The notes beneath the pieces are model-generated. The model saw nothing but the letters and a program-made list of their open reading frames with translations. It was not told where the DNA came from and searched no databases. From an uncultured Clostridia bacterium (GTDB taxonomy: Bacteria; Bacillota; Clostridia; Oscillospirales; CAG-382), in assembly GCA_947305675.1 (NCBI GenBank), contig CAMZED010000028.1:1-14871 (forward strand): DNA of 14,871 bases. Reading direction: 5' to 3'. Below, in pieces: positions 6,349 through 14,232 of this stretch (position 1 is its first letter; each line of letters opens with the position of its first letter). The position numbers were made by a program, and so were the translations under genes.

Positions 6349-7122
6349 TCAGGTAACGGGCGCAAGCTCCTCAAGGCTTCCGAAGGTGTAACCGCGTTCT
6401 TTCAGCGCAGTGATGACTTCATCGAGTATAAGCGCGTTCGTCGCGCTTGTCGGGTGCAGCAGTAATATCATACCGTCGTGCGCCGCGTCAAGCAGCTGTT
6501 CTTTCGCCTTCGCGGCGTCGGGCTGTCTGGCGTTGTCCCAATCGGCGTAAGCGTAAGACCAGAACACCGGTATATAGCCCAACTCGCGGCACATCTCAAG
6601 CGTTTTGACCGAAAACGCACCTTCCGGCGGGCGGAAAAATCTGCTCAGTTCTCTGCCCGAAAAATCCCGGTATTTTTGCTCGACCCCCTCGAGTTCGGCT
6701 TTCAGCGAAGCGGCGTCGGTTATTTTCGATATATCTTTGTGGTGTGTGCTGTGGTTCCCTACCGTAAACCCGTAATCGATCATCTTTTTTACCGTTTCGG
6801 GCGAGTTTTTGATTATTCCGGGCAGAATAAAGAAGGTCGCCGGGACCGAATGCGCTTTGAGCGTTTCGATTATTTTGTCGACGTTTTCATTGGCGTAGCC
6901 TGCGTCGAAAGTGAGATAGATCTTTTTCTCCCCCTCGGGAGCAAGATACAACGCCCCGTTTTTGTCGAGTATCTCGTTATATTTCCCGTCGAGCACCGTC
7001 GGGCGGGCGTTGCCGCCGGGTTTCGAAAAATACCAGTTTATGCGTTCGGTACTGCTTGCGGTAAGCGCAAAGCAAAGCGCGAACGCAAGCGCGATCATTG
7101 CTGTTCTTTTAAAAGTTTTCAT
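6349..7122 (-). CDS. PdaA-like polysaccharide deacetylase (delta-lactam biosynthetic de-N-acetylase type)
   Basis: 257-residue exported carbohydrate esterase family 4 protein. Seen: signal peptide at about 1-24 (KTFKR then IALAFALCFALTASS), then the NodB domain: MT1 TFDAGY at 71-76 (Asp73 base), MT2 HxxxH with H124 and H128, MT3 RPPEG at 164-168, MT4 FWSYAYADW at 187-195, MT5 LLH with H223. The second Asp of the usual DD is Ala74; B. subtilis PdaA also departs from DD here (recalled as Asn). The NHSxHH, FRPPEGxFS and FWSxAYxDWD segments are characteristic of PdaA (TIGR02884), which deacetylates muramic acid on the way to muramic-delta-lactam in spore cortex. A role in sporulation is therefore likely but inferred. 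It faces a peptidoglycan peptidase gene across 75 bases. AAGGAG upstream supports the start. Confidence 0.88.
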   Translation of the reverse strand: MKTFKRTAMIALAFALCFALTASSTERINWYFSKPGGNARPTVLDGKYNEILDKNGALYLAPEGEKKIYLTFDAGYANENVDKIIETLKAHSVPATFFILPGIIKNSPETVKKMIDYGFTVGNHSTHHKDISKITDAASLKAELEGVEQKYRDFSGRELSRFFRPPEGAFSVKTLEMCRELGYIPVFWSYAYADWDNARQPDAAKAKEQLLDAAHDGMILLLHPTSATNALILDEVITALKERGYTFGSLEELAPVT

Positions 7123-7157
7123 CGTTTTTCACTCCTTTTGGATTAGTTTTTATCAAA

Positions 7158-7174
7158 CGGAATCAATTATTCCG
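7158..7174. promoter_or_regulatory. Dyad in divergent intergenic region, possible operator
   Basis: CGGAAT-N5-ATTCCG (7158-7163 / 7169-7174) is a perfect 6-bp-arm dyad in the 75-base gap between two divergent peptidoglycan genes. No near-consensus sigma-A promoter is obvious on either strand in this gap, so the promoters may use another sigma factor or be weak. Confidence 0.3.
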
Positions 7175-7197
7175 CCAATTTTTTCGGAGGTCATATT

Positions 7198-7956
7198 ATG
7201 ATCGTATGCGCTCCTTCCGCTGTGCTGTACGCGGAACCGGAACTTATGGCAGAACAGGTCGACGAAGTCCTTTACGGCGAAGAAGTCGAGATAACCGCAG
7301 AGCAAAGCGGTTTTTACAAAATAAAAACCGATTACGGCTACGAGGGCTGGTCGATAAAGCAGTACTTTTTCGAAAAACTGCACGATCCGGCTTTTATGGT
7401 GAAAGTCCCGTTTGCCGATCTGCTTTTTGACGGGAAAAATTATTATCACGCGCCGATAACTCTGCCCTTCGGATCGAGAGTCGACGTCGGGTTCGGGCAC
7501 GACGAGCGCTACGGGTTTATTGTGCTTCCGAGCAAACGGATCTATTACATCCACAAAAAACACATCCGCCCGATCGCTTCGCCCAAACCGGCTGCCGAAC
7601 AAGAAACGCGGGAATCGATCGCCGCAACGGCACTTTCTTATCTCGGTGCGCAATACAGATGGGGCGGAAGAACTCCCGCCGGTGTTGACTGTTCCGGGCT
7701 TTGCTTCAACGCTTACCGGTTCAACGGTTTAAGCATCTGGCGCGACGCGGATATTTCAAGATCCCCCGCGGTCAAGCCGATCCCGTTATCGCAGGCGCAG
7801 AGAGGCGATCTGCTTTATTTTGAGGGACATATGGCGGTTTATCTCGGCGGCACGGAATTTGTCCACGCCTCCGCCGCGGAGGGCGCGGTGTGTATCGGCA
7901 GCACCGGCGACGAAGCGCTTATGCAAAAGTTTTTGACTGCAGGAACGGTATTTTAA
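7198..7956 (+). CDS. SH3b-NlpC/P60 peptidoglycan peptidase, YkfC-like, without signal peptide
   Basis: 252-residue cysteine peptidase. Seen: two SH3b-like segments (about 8-57 and 69-126) followed by an NlpC/P60 domain (about 138-252) with DCSG containing Cys165, GHMAVYLG containing His211 and FVHAS containing His223 as the catalytic triad. This order matches Bacillus YkfC, which cleaves L-Ala-gamma-D-Glu-L-diamino acid murein peptides, so a D-Glu/diamino-acid endopeptidase is likely. Start: TCGGAGG at 7184-7190 sits seven bases before ATG 7198, and the frame is closed by a TAG at 7144 with no possible leader sequence in between. The protein begins MIVCAPSAVLYAEP with no hydrophobic signal, so I infer a cytoplasmic role in murein-peptide recycling. 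It is first in an operon, 2 bases before miaB. Confidence 0.88.
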   Translation: MIVCAPSAVLYAEPELMAEQVDEVLYGEEVEITAEQSGFYKIKTDYGYEGWSIKQYFFEKLHDPAFMVKVPFADLLFDGKNYYHAPITLPFGSRVDVGFGHDERYGFIVLPSKRIYYIHKKHIRPIASPKPAAEQETRESIAATALSYLGAQYRWGGRTPAGVDCSGLCFNAYRFNGLSIWRDADISRSPAVKPIPLSQAQRGDLLYFEGHMAVYLGGTEFVHASAAEGAVCIGSTGDEALMQKFLTAGTVF

Positions 7957-7958
7957 AA

Positions 7959-9341
7959 ATGTCTGAACTAATTGTCCCGCAAAGCGAGATCGAACGGCAA
8001 TACCGCATTGCGGAATCGTTAAAACCGGTTATAACCGGCAAAAAAGCCTGCGTAATAACCTTCGGATGCCAGCAAAACGAATCCGACAGCGAACGCATAG
8101 CCGGCGCTTTGGCGCTTTGCGGCTACGAGATCACGCCGAAAAGCGAAGACGCCGATCTTATAATCATCAACACCTGCGCCGTGCGCGAACACGCCGAGAT
8201 ACGCGCACTTTCGGAAGCCGGTCAGTTCAAAAACCGGAAAGAAAGCGACCGCGATCTTAAAATCGGTATGTGCGGGTGTATGGTCCAGCAATCACACCGC
8301 CGTCAGCAGATATATAAAAGCTATCCTTACGTCGATTTTGTGTTCGGGACGGATATGCACCACCGCGTGCCCGAGATGATCGAAACGATGCTCACCGCAA
8401 AAAAGCGGTTCTCGTTTGTGAGCGACGAACCGCACAACGAATTCGGCGTGGTGAGCGAAGATATGCCGATCCTGCGCGAAAGCAGTTATAAAGCATGGGT
8501 GAGCGCAATGTACGGCTGCGATAACTTTTGCACCTATTGCGTCGTCCCCCGCGCGCGCGGAAGAGAACGTTCCCGGTCGGCGGACAAGATCCTTTACGAG
8601 GTGAAAGGGCTGGTGGATCAGGGATATAAAGATATAACCCTGCTCGGTCAGAACGTGAATTCTTATAAAGGCGGGTGCGGTTTTGCCGAACTGCTCGACA
8701 AAGCCGCTTCGTTCGACGGTGAATACCGAGTGAGGTTTATGACCAGCCACCCGAAAGACGCTTCGAGCGAACTTGTCGACGTGATGGCGTACAACCCGAA
8801 AGTCGCCAAACATTTCCACCTTCCGGTGCAATCGGGTTCGGACAGAATATTAAAAGCGATGAACCGCCGCTATTCCCGCGCGCAATATATCGAAAAAGCG
8901 CTGGAAATAAAAGAAAAAGTCCCCGACGCCGCGCTCACGACCGACGTTATCTGCGGCTTTCCGGGCGAAACGGACGAGGATTTTGATATGACTTTGTCGC
9001 TGGTGAAAGAGATCGGATTCGATATGATATTTACCTTTATTTATTCGCCGCGCAAAGATACTCCGGCGGAAAAGATGCCGCAGGTCCCCCGCGCGGATTC
9101 CAACCGGCGTTTTGCCGAACTTTCAAAGGTTGAAAACGATATCGCCCAGAAGATAAACGAATCGTATATCGGCAAAACCGTCCGCGTGCTTTCCGACGGG
9201 GTAAACAAAAACGGGGCTTTTTGCGGAAGAAGCACCCAGAACAAAATAGTTACTTTTGACAAATTCATCGAACCGGGCGAATTTGCCGACGTGGAAATAA
9301 CCTCCGCCGGCGGATATGCGCTCGCGGGGATCATTAAATGA
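7959..9341 (+). CDS. miaB: tRNA-2-methylthio-N6-dimethylallyladenosine synthase MiaB
   Basis: 460-residue radical-SAM methylthiotransferase that adds a methylthio group to i6A37 of tRNAs reading UNN codons. Seen: N-terminal MTTase domain with three auxiliary cluster cysteines, C37 (TFGCQQNESDSE), C73 (NTCAVREHAE) and C107 (CGCMVQ); radical SAM CxxxCxxC at C187, C191, C194 (GCDNFCTYCVVPRARGRERSR); C-terminal TRAM-like region about 395-458 (GKTVRVLSDGVNKNGAFCGRSTQNK). The NTCAVREHAE and VPxxRGRERSR segments indicate MiaB rather than MtaB or RimO. Length is normal for the family. The frame extends upstream into the previous gene, but ATG 7959 directly after the previous stop is the natural start; only a distant AGGA (7941-7944) is visible, so translational coupling is likely. 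Confidence 0.95.
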   Translation: MSELIVPQSEIERQYRIAESLKPVITGKKACVITFGCQQNESDSERIAGALALCGYEITPKSEDADLIIINTCAVREHAEIRALSEAGQFKNRKESDRDLKIGMCGCMVQQSHRRQQIYKSYPYVDFVFGTDMHHRVPEMIETMLTAKKRFSFVSDEPHNEFGVVSEDMPILRESSYKAWVSAMYGCDNFCTYCVVPRARGRERSRSADKILYEVKGLVDQGYKDITLLGQNVNSYKGGCGFAELLDKAASFDGEYRVRFMTSHPKDASSELVDVMAYNPKVAKHFHLPVQSGSDRILKAMNRRYSRAQYIEKALEIKEKVPDAALTTDVICGFPGETDEDFDMTLSLVKEIGFDMIFTFIYSPRKDTPAEKMPQVPRADSNRRFAELSKVENDIAQKINESYIGKTVRVLSDGVNKNGAFCGRSTQNKIVTFDKFIEPGEFADVEITSAGGYALAGIIK

Positions 9342-9342
9342 C

Positions 9343-9349
9343 AAAGGAG
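9343..9349 (+). promoter_or_regulatory. Ribosome binding site for the YlbF/RicA-family gene
   Basis: AAAGGAG begins one base after the miaB stop, 10 bases before ATG 9360. It is the strongest Shine-Dalgarno inside the operon and fixes the start. Confidence 0.75.
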
Positions 9350-9359
9350 TTTTTTAAAA

Positions 9360-9761
9360 ATGACCGAATCACTTCAAAACGCCGTTGAACAGCTTAAAAA
9401 AGCGCTTTCGGAGAGCGAGGAATTAAAAAAATACAACGCCGCGAAAGAAGCGTATAACGGCGATAAAAAGCTTATGTCGCTTGTAAACGAATATAACCTT
9501 CAGGCGGCGATACTTGAACAGGAAGGCAGAAAGCCCGAAAACGAAAAGGACGCCGAGCTTATTCAGAGCATATCCCAGCGTCTGCGCGCGCTTTACGACG
9601 AAATAGACGACAACCCCCGTCTTTTGGAAATGCGAAAAGCCGAGGACGAGCTGTCGCTGGTGATAAACAGCATTAACCTGGCGGTGCAATACACCGTCGC
9701 GCCGGAATCCGCCGGGCAGGAATGCACGCACGACTGTTCGACCTGCGGCGGATGCCATTGA
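9360..9761 (+). CDS. YlbF/RicA (YmcA) family protein with four-cysteine tail
   Basis: 133-residue cytosolic helical protein. Seen: an almost all-helical, charged body (residues 1-110: ESEELKKYNAAKEAYNGDKKL, LQAAILEQEGRKPE, EIDDNPRLLEMRKAEDELS) typical of the YlbF/YmcA family, then the tail ECTHDCSTCGGCH with C122, C126, C129 and C132. B. subtilis YmcA (RicA), YlbF (RicF) and YaaT (RicT) form a complex that influences RNase Y mRNA processing, biofilm and competence, and is reported to carry [4Fe-4S] clusters. Placement directly after miaB and before mutS matches ymcA in B. subtilis (ymcB-ymcA-cotE-mutS-mutL), so RicA is the likely counterpart. Whether it behaves as RicA or RicF is undecided, so no symbol is given. 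Cluster binding by the tail is inference. Confidence 0.85.
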   Translation: MTESLQNAVEQLKKALSESEELKKYNAAKEAYNGDKKLMSLVNEYNLQAAILEQEGRKPENEKDAELIQSISQRLRALYDEIDDNPRLLEMRKAEDELSLVINSINLAVQYTVAPESAGQECTHDCSTCGGCH

Positions 9762-9797
9762 CGAATTATTGATTTTTGATTGTGTGGTGAGAAAAAG

Positions 9798-12371
9798 ATG
9801 GCTCTTTCGCCGTTGATGAAGCAATATCTTGAAATAAAGCAAAACCATCCCGATTGCATCCTTATGTGCCGTATCGGCGATTTTTACGAGATGTTTTACG
9901 AGGACGCCAAGACCGCCTCGCGCGAGCTGGATCTTGTTCTCACCGGTAAGGATTGCGGCATGGAGGAACGCGCCCCGATGTGCGGAGTTCCCTACCACGC
10001 CGCCGAAAGCTATATTGCAAAACTTGTCTCGCGCGGGTACCGTGTGGCGATATGCGAACAGACTGAAGATCCCGCCACGGCGAAAGGACTTGTAAAGCGC
10101 GACGTGATCCGCATTATAACCCCCGGCACAGTCACCGAGGGCGGATATCTTGACGAGAGCAAAAACAACTATATAGCCTCGGTTTGTTTTGAATCGGGTA
10201 TGTGCGGAGCCGCGTTCGCTGATATTTCCACCGGCGAGATCCACGCCACCGAGATATTCGGCGACGATTGTGCCGCAAGACTTATTTCCGAGGCCTCGGC
10301 TTTTTCGCCGAGCGAGGTGATCTGCTCCGCCGACGTCGACCGAAGCGTTATCGAGGCATTCAAGACGCGGTTCAACTCGCTTATATCCGAAGCCGACGGG
10401 GAAGATTTCCGGGATGACAACGCAAGAAAGGTTTTGGAACGTGTTTACGGCTCGGCTCCCGACAGCGAAAACGAACTTGCCGTGCGTGCGGCGGGAGCGC
10501 TTTTGAACTACATAGGCAGCACGCAAAAACGCGATCTTTCTTATCTTAAGCCGGTGGATTTTTATTCCTGCGACGAATACACCTCCATCGACAGCGCTTC
10601 GCGCCGGAATCTTGAGATCTGCGAAACAATGCGCGCCAAGCAAAAGAAGGGCTCGCTTCTGTGGGCGATCGACAGGACGCGCACAAGCGCCGGAGCGCGG
10701 CTTTTGCGCGCGCGGTTAGAGAAGCCTTTGATGAACGAGACCGCGATAAGGACACGCCTTGACGGCGTTAAAGAACTTGTCGACGACGGAGTAACGCGCG
10801 AGGAAATACGTGAGATACTGAAAGACGTCGCCGACGTTGAACGCCTGCTTACGAGGCTGGTCTACGGCACAGCCAACCCGCGCGATCTTAAGGCGATCGA
10901 AAGGACGGCAAAACTTTTGCCCGGACTGAAAGAGCTTCTGGCTTCGGCAGGATCAAACTGCATAAAACAGATCGATTCCCGCATTGACCCGCTGACGGAT
11001 ATCGCCGATGCGATCTTCCGCACTATTGACGAATCCCCCGCGGTGCTCCTGCGCGAGGGCGGATTTATAAAACGCGGATGCAACGCCGCCGTCGACGAAC
11101 TGCGCGATATGGTCAGCAACGGCAAGGAATGGATCGCCAGGATCGAGGAATACGAGCGCGAAAAAACCGGGATCCGGACGCTTAAAGTCGGATACAACCG
11201 CGTTTTCGGGTATTATATCGAAGTATCGAAGAACTTTGCCGACCAGGTCCCGCCGGAATACATTCGCCGCCAGACGCTTGCCAACGGCGAACGCTATGTG
11301 ACCGAGGAATTAAAAGAGACCGAATCGCGCGTGCTGGGCGCGCGGGACAGGCTGAACGCGCTGGAATACGAACTTTTCAATTCGCTGCGCGATTTTATTC
11401 TTAAATCCGATTCACGCATACGCCGTACCGCCGACGCTTTGGCGGAACTCGACGTTTGCGCTTCCAACGCCGCCGTCGCCGCCGAGCAGGGCTACGTCTG
11501 CCCGGAAGTCGACCGGTCCGACGTTATAAACATTAAAAACTGCCGCCATCCCGTTGTGGAGAGGTTCCTCGACGGCGGGTATTTTGTACCCAACAATTGC
11601 GAACTCGACTGCTCATCCAACCGCGTTATGCTTATAACCGGTCCCAATATGGCGGGCAAATCCACCTATATGCGTCAGATCGCGCTTTGCGTTATTCTTG
11701 CCCAGGCCGGCTGTTTTGTCCCGGCGGCAAGCGCAAGGAGCGGACTTGTCGACAAGATATTCACCCGGGTCGGCGCTTCGGACGACCTTGCCTCCGGCAA
11801 CTCGACTTTTATGCTGGAGATGACCGAGGTCGCGGATATACTTAAAAACGCCACCAAGAAGAGCCTGGTGATATATGACGAGATCGGGCGCGGCACCTCT
11901 ACCTACGACGGTATGTCCATCGCGCGCGCGGTGGTGGAATACACCGCGAAGGTAATCGGCGCGAAAACGCTTTTCGCAACGCATTATCACGAGCTGACCG
12001 AGCTGGAGGACAGCGTCGACGGCGTTGTAAACTATAACGTCGCCGCCAAAAAGCGCGGGAACGATGTGGTCTTCCTCCGCAAGATAGTTCGCGGCGGAGC
12101 CGACGACAGTTACGGCATCGAGGTCGCGCATCTCGCCGGGGTGCCGGAACCTGTTGTAAAACGCGCAAAGCAGATTCTGGCGGCGCTTATTTCCGGCGAA
12201 CAGCCCTCGGGCGGCGCTCGAAAACACCGCGAAGAAGAGGATGACGGCAATATAAGCTTTGAAAAACTCGGCGAAAATCGCGTTGTCGAGCGCCTGCGCC
12301 AAGCCGATATCAACACGTTGACGCCTTACGAGGCGATCACCTTGCTTTATGAACTGAAAAAGGAACTCTGA
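9798..12371 (+). CDS. mutS: DNA mismatch repair protein MutS
   Basis: 857-residue mismatch-recognition ATPase. Seen in order: the mismatch-wedge motif GDFYEMF with F29-Y30-E31; connector and lever domains; the clamp segment KVGYNRVFGYYIEVSK; Walker A GPNMAGKST at 615-623; the TRVGASDDLASGNSTFMLEM loop; Walker B LVIYDEIGRGTSTYDG with D694-E695; FATHYHELTEL; and a C-terminal helix-turn-helix ending PYEAITLLYELKKEL. Length is normal for MutS1. TTG 9780 is in frame, but ATG 9798 has GGTGAG at 9786-9791 and begins at the conserved MALSPLMKQYLEIK, so it is used. It lies 36 bases after the RicA-like gene, and its TGA overlaps the mutL ATG by one base, giving coupled translation of the two repair proteins. 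Confidence 0.97.
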   Translation: MALSPLMKQYLEIKQNHPDCILMCRIGDFYEMFYEDAKTASRELDLVLTGKDCGMEERAPMCGVPYHAAESYIAKLVSRGYRVAICEQTEDPATAKGLVKRDVIRIITPGTVTEGGYLDESKNNYIASVCFESGMCGAAFADISTGEIHATEIFGDDCAARLISEASAFSPSEVICSADVDRSVIEAFKTRFNSLISEADGEDFRDDNARKVLERVYGSAPDSENELAVRAAGALLNYIGSTQKRDLSYLKPVDFYSCDEYTSIDSASRRNLEICETMRAKQKKGSLLWAIDRTRTSAGARLLRARLEKPLMNETAIRTRLDGVKELVDDGVTREEIREILKDVADVERLLTRLVYGTANPRDLKAIERTAKLLPGLKELLASAGSNCIKQIDSRIDPLTDIADAIFRTIDESPAVLLREGGFIKRGCNAAVDELRDMVSNGKEWIARIEEYEREKTGIRTLKVGYNRVFGYYIEVSKNFADQVPPEYIRRQTLANGERYVTEELKETESRVLGARDRLNALEYELFNSLRDFILKSDSRIRRTADALAELDVCASNAAVAAEQGYVCPEVDRSDVINIKNCRHPVVERFLDGGYFVPNNCELDCSSNRVMLITGPNMAGKSTYMRQIALCVILAQAGCFVPAASARSGLVDKIFTRVGASDDLASGNSTFMLEMTEVADILKNATKKSLVIYDEIGRGTSTYDGMSIARAVVEYTAKVIGAKTLFATHYHELTELEDSVDGVVNYNVAAKKRGNDVVFLRKIVRGGADDSYGIEVAHLAGVPEPVVKRAKQILAALISGEQPSGGARKHREEEDDGNISFEKLGENRVVERLRQADINTLTPYEAITLLYELKKEL

Positions 12372-14227
12372 TGGGCATTATCAACATTCTCGACGAACTC
12401 ACCGCCAACCTTATCGCCGCGGGCGAAGTTGTCGAAAGGCCGTCATCGGCGGTAAAAGAACTTTTGGAAAACGCAATAGACGCCGGGGCAAAGTCAGTCA
12501 CGCTGGAAATAAAAGACGGCGGACGTACCCTTGTCCGCGTAAGCGACGACGGTTCGGGATTCCTGCGCGAGGATATGCCGAAGGCTTTACTGCGCCACGC
12601 GACAAGCAAAATAAGCAACGGGAGCGATATTTCGGGGATCCGCTCGCTTGGGTTCAGGGGCGAGGCGCTCGCCGCGATATCCTCGGTTTCCAAAATGGAA
12701 ATTATTTCCAAGCACCGCTCGGAAAAGGTCGGCACGCGCCTGACAGCCGACGAAAACGGAATAGTTATGTCGGACACGGGCTGTCCCGACGGCACAACCG
12801 TCGTCGTGCGCGATATTTTTTATAACACCCCCGCCCGCCAGAAGTTTTTAAAACGCGATTCGACCGAGGGCGCTTCCTGTGTTTCCGCCGCCGAAAAAGC
12901 GGCGCTTTCGCACCCGGAGATCGCGTTTACGGTGATATCCGACGGCGAACGCAGGTTTCAAACCTCCGGCAACGGCAGGATATACGACGCGATCTATTCG
13001 GTTTTGGGCAGAGAATTCGCAAAAAGCGTTATCGCCGCGGAATATGAATTCGAGGGCGTGACGGCGAAAGGTTACGTGACCAGGCCGGACGGCGCGCGTG
13101 GATCGCGCAATATGCAGATATTTTTCGTCAACGGCAGATACGTAAAGAGCCGCACCGCGCAGGCGGCGATAGAAGAAGCCTTTAAATCTTATATCCCGCG
13201 CGGAAAATATCCCGGGTGCGTGCTTTTTGTCTCGCTCCCCGCGGAATTCACCGACGTAAACGTTCACCCCGCTAAGACCGAGATAAAGTTTGCCTCGGAA
13301 TCGTCGGTTTTCAGATCGGTATATTACGCCGCGCGCAACGCCGTCGCAAGCGATGACGAAGGATCGCCGTTCAAACCGGCGCCCGAAAGCGGCGCGCCCG
13401 AACCGGCGGAAGCGGCAAAAAAAGTGCCGGATCCCGTTTTCCCCGATCCGTTCTATACCAAAGCGGACCACATCGCCCCGCTCGGGGAAAGGCTGTTCCC
13501 GCAAAGCGAAAAGCCGCTTGACAACGCGGTTTTCAACCCGAACGTCGGCGAGGAGGACGTCCCTTTTATAAGCGACAGCACTTACCTCGTTCGTGACAGC
13601 GCCCCGGCTGAGCCGGAAACAGCGCCGGAAGAGGCGGAGCAGCAGACTTTTGTCCCCGAAGGGCCGCGCTGGAGGATGATCGGTCAGGCATACGACGCTT
13701 ATCTTTTTGTCGAGACCGAAGACAATATTCTTATCATCGACAAACACGCCGCTCACGAACGCGTTCTTTACGAAAAACTCGCAAAGAGCAAAGAGCTTCA
13801 CGTGCAGGAACTTCTGTCCGGGATCCCGGTCTCGGTCGGGCGCGAACCGGCGGCGATATTGCTTGCCAACGCGCCTTATCTTGAAGACAAAGGGTTCAGG
13901 ATCGAAGATTTCGGCGACGGCACCGTAATAGTCCGCAGCGTCCCGGCGACTTTATCGGCGGTGAGCGGGCTTAACCGCATTATGGAATCGTTCGCGCGCG
14001 AGATCGCCGAAGGCAACGGACTGAGCTTCGACGAGCGGTGCGACCGCGCGCTTTATACCGTCGCCTGCAAGGCGGCGCTTAAAGCGGGGATAAAAAATTC
14101 CGCCGCTGATGACGAAAACGTGGTAAGAATGCTGGTCGAGAACCCGTCGCTGCGTTATTGCCCGCACGGAAGGCCTTTTATAAAACAGATACCCAAACGC
14201 GAAATCGAAAAATTCTTCGACAGGTGA
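12371..14227 (+). CDS. mutL: DNA mismatch repair protein MutL (endonuclease type)
   Basis: 618-residue GHKL ATPase that couples MutS to strand removal. Seen: LIAAGEVVERPSSAVKELLENAIDAG, DDGSG, and SLGFRGEALAAISSVS (ATP lid), NTPARQKFLK, FVNGRYVKSR and DVNVHPAKTEIKF in the N-terminal ~330 residues; an acidic, Pro-rich linker of about 330-430; and a C-terminal nuclease domain with DKHAAHERVLYE at 457-468 (place of DQHA-x2-E-x4-E), ACKAALKAG with C566, and CPHGRPF with C597 and H599. The metal-binding set shows MutL itself nicks DNA, as in MutH-less bacteria. Where B. subtilis MutL has its beta-clamp motif (QEMIVP), this protein reads QELLSGIP at 479-486. Start ATG overlaps the mutS stop. Confidence 0.97.
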   Translation: MGIINILDELTANLIAAGEVVERPSSAVKELLENAIDAGAKSVTLEIKDGGRTLVRVSDDGSGFLREDMPKALLRHATSKISNGSDISGIRSLGFRGEALAAISSVSKMEIISKHRSEKVGTRLTADENGIVMSDTGCPDGTTVVVRDIFYNTPARQKFLKRDSTEGASCVSAAEKAALSHPEIAFTVISDGERRFQTSGNGRIYDAIYSVLGREFAKSVIAAEYEFEGVTAKGYVTRPDGARGSRNMQIFFVNGRYVKSRTAQAAIEEAFKSYIPRGKYPGCVLFVSLPAEFTDVNVHPAKTEIKFASESSVFRSVYYAARNAVASDDEGSPFKPAPESGAPEPAEAAKKVPDPVFPDPFYTKADHIAPLGERLFPQSEKPLDNAVFNPNVGEEDVPFISDSTYLVRDSAPAEPETAPEEAEQQTFVPEGPRWRMIGQAYDAYLFVETEDNILIIDKHAAHERVLYEKLAKSKELHVQELLSGIPVSVGREPAAILLANAPYLEDKGFRIEDFGDGTVIVRSVPATLSAVSGLNRIMESFAREIAEGNGLSFDERCDRALYTVACKAALKAGIKNSAADDENVVRMLVENPSLRYCPHGRPFIKQIPKREIEKFFDR

Positions 14228-14232
14228 AGTAT

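Noticed and set aside
6895..6912. Missing second Asp in the deacetylase MT1 motif (TFDAGY) considered as loss of function
   Set aside because: PdaA-type enzymes normally depart from DD at this position, and all other motifs are intact, so it is a family trait.
7890..7958. Upstream extension of the miaB frame into the peptidase gene
   Set aside because: The extra 23 residues (Arg/His/Tyr-rich) do not resemble MiaB and overlap the end of a real gene in another frame.
9423..10643. 406-codon open frame on the minus strand opposite the RicA-like gene and mutS
   Set aside because: It is antisense to two well-supported genes, has no recognisable domain or ribosome binding site, and its openness follows from the GC-rich codon bias of the opposite strand.
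12848..13801. 317-codon open frame on the minus strand opposite mutL
   Set aside because: Antisense to unambiguous mutL motifs. The Arg/Phe/Val-rich composition is typical of a shadow frame.
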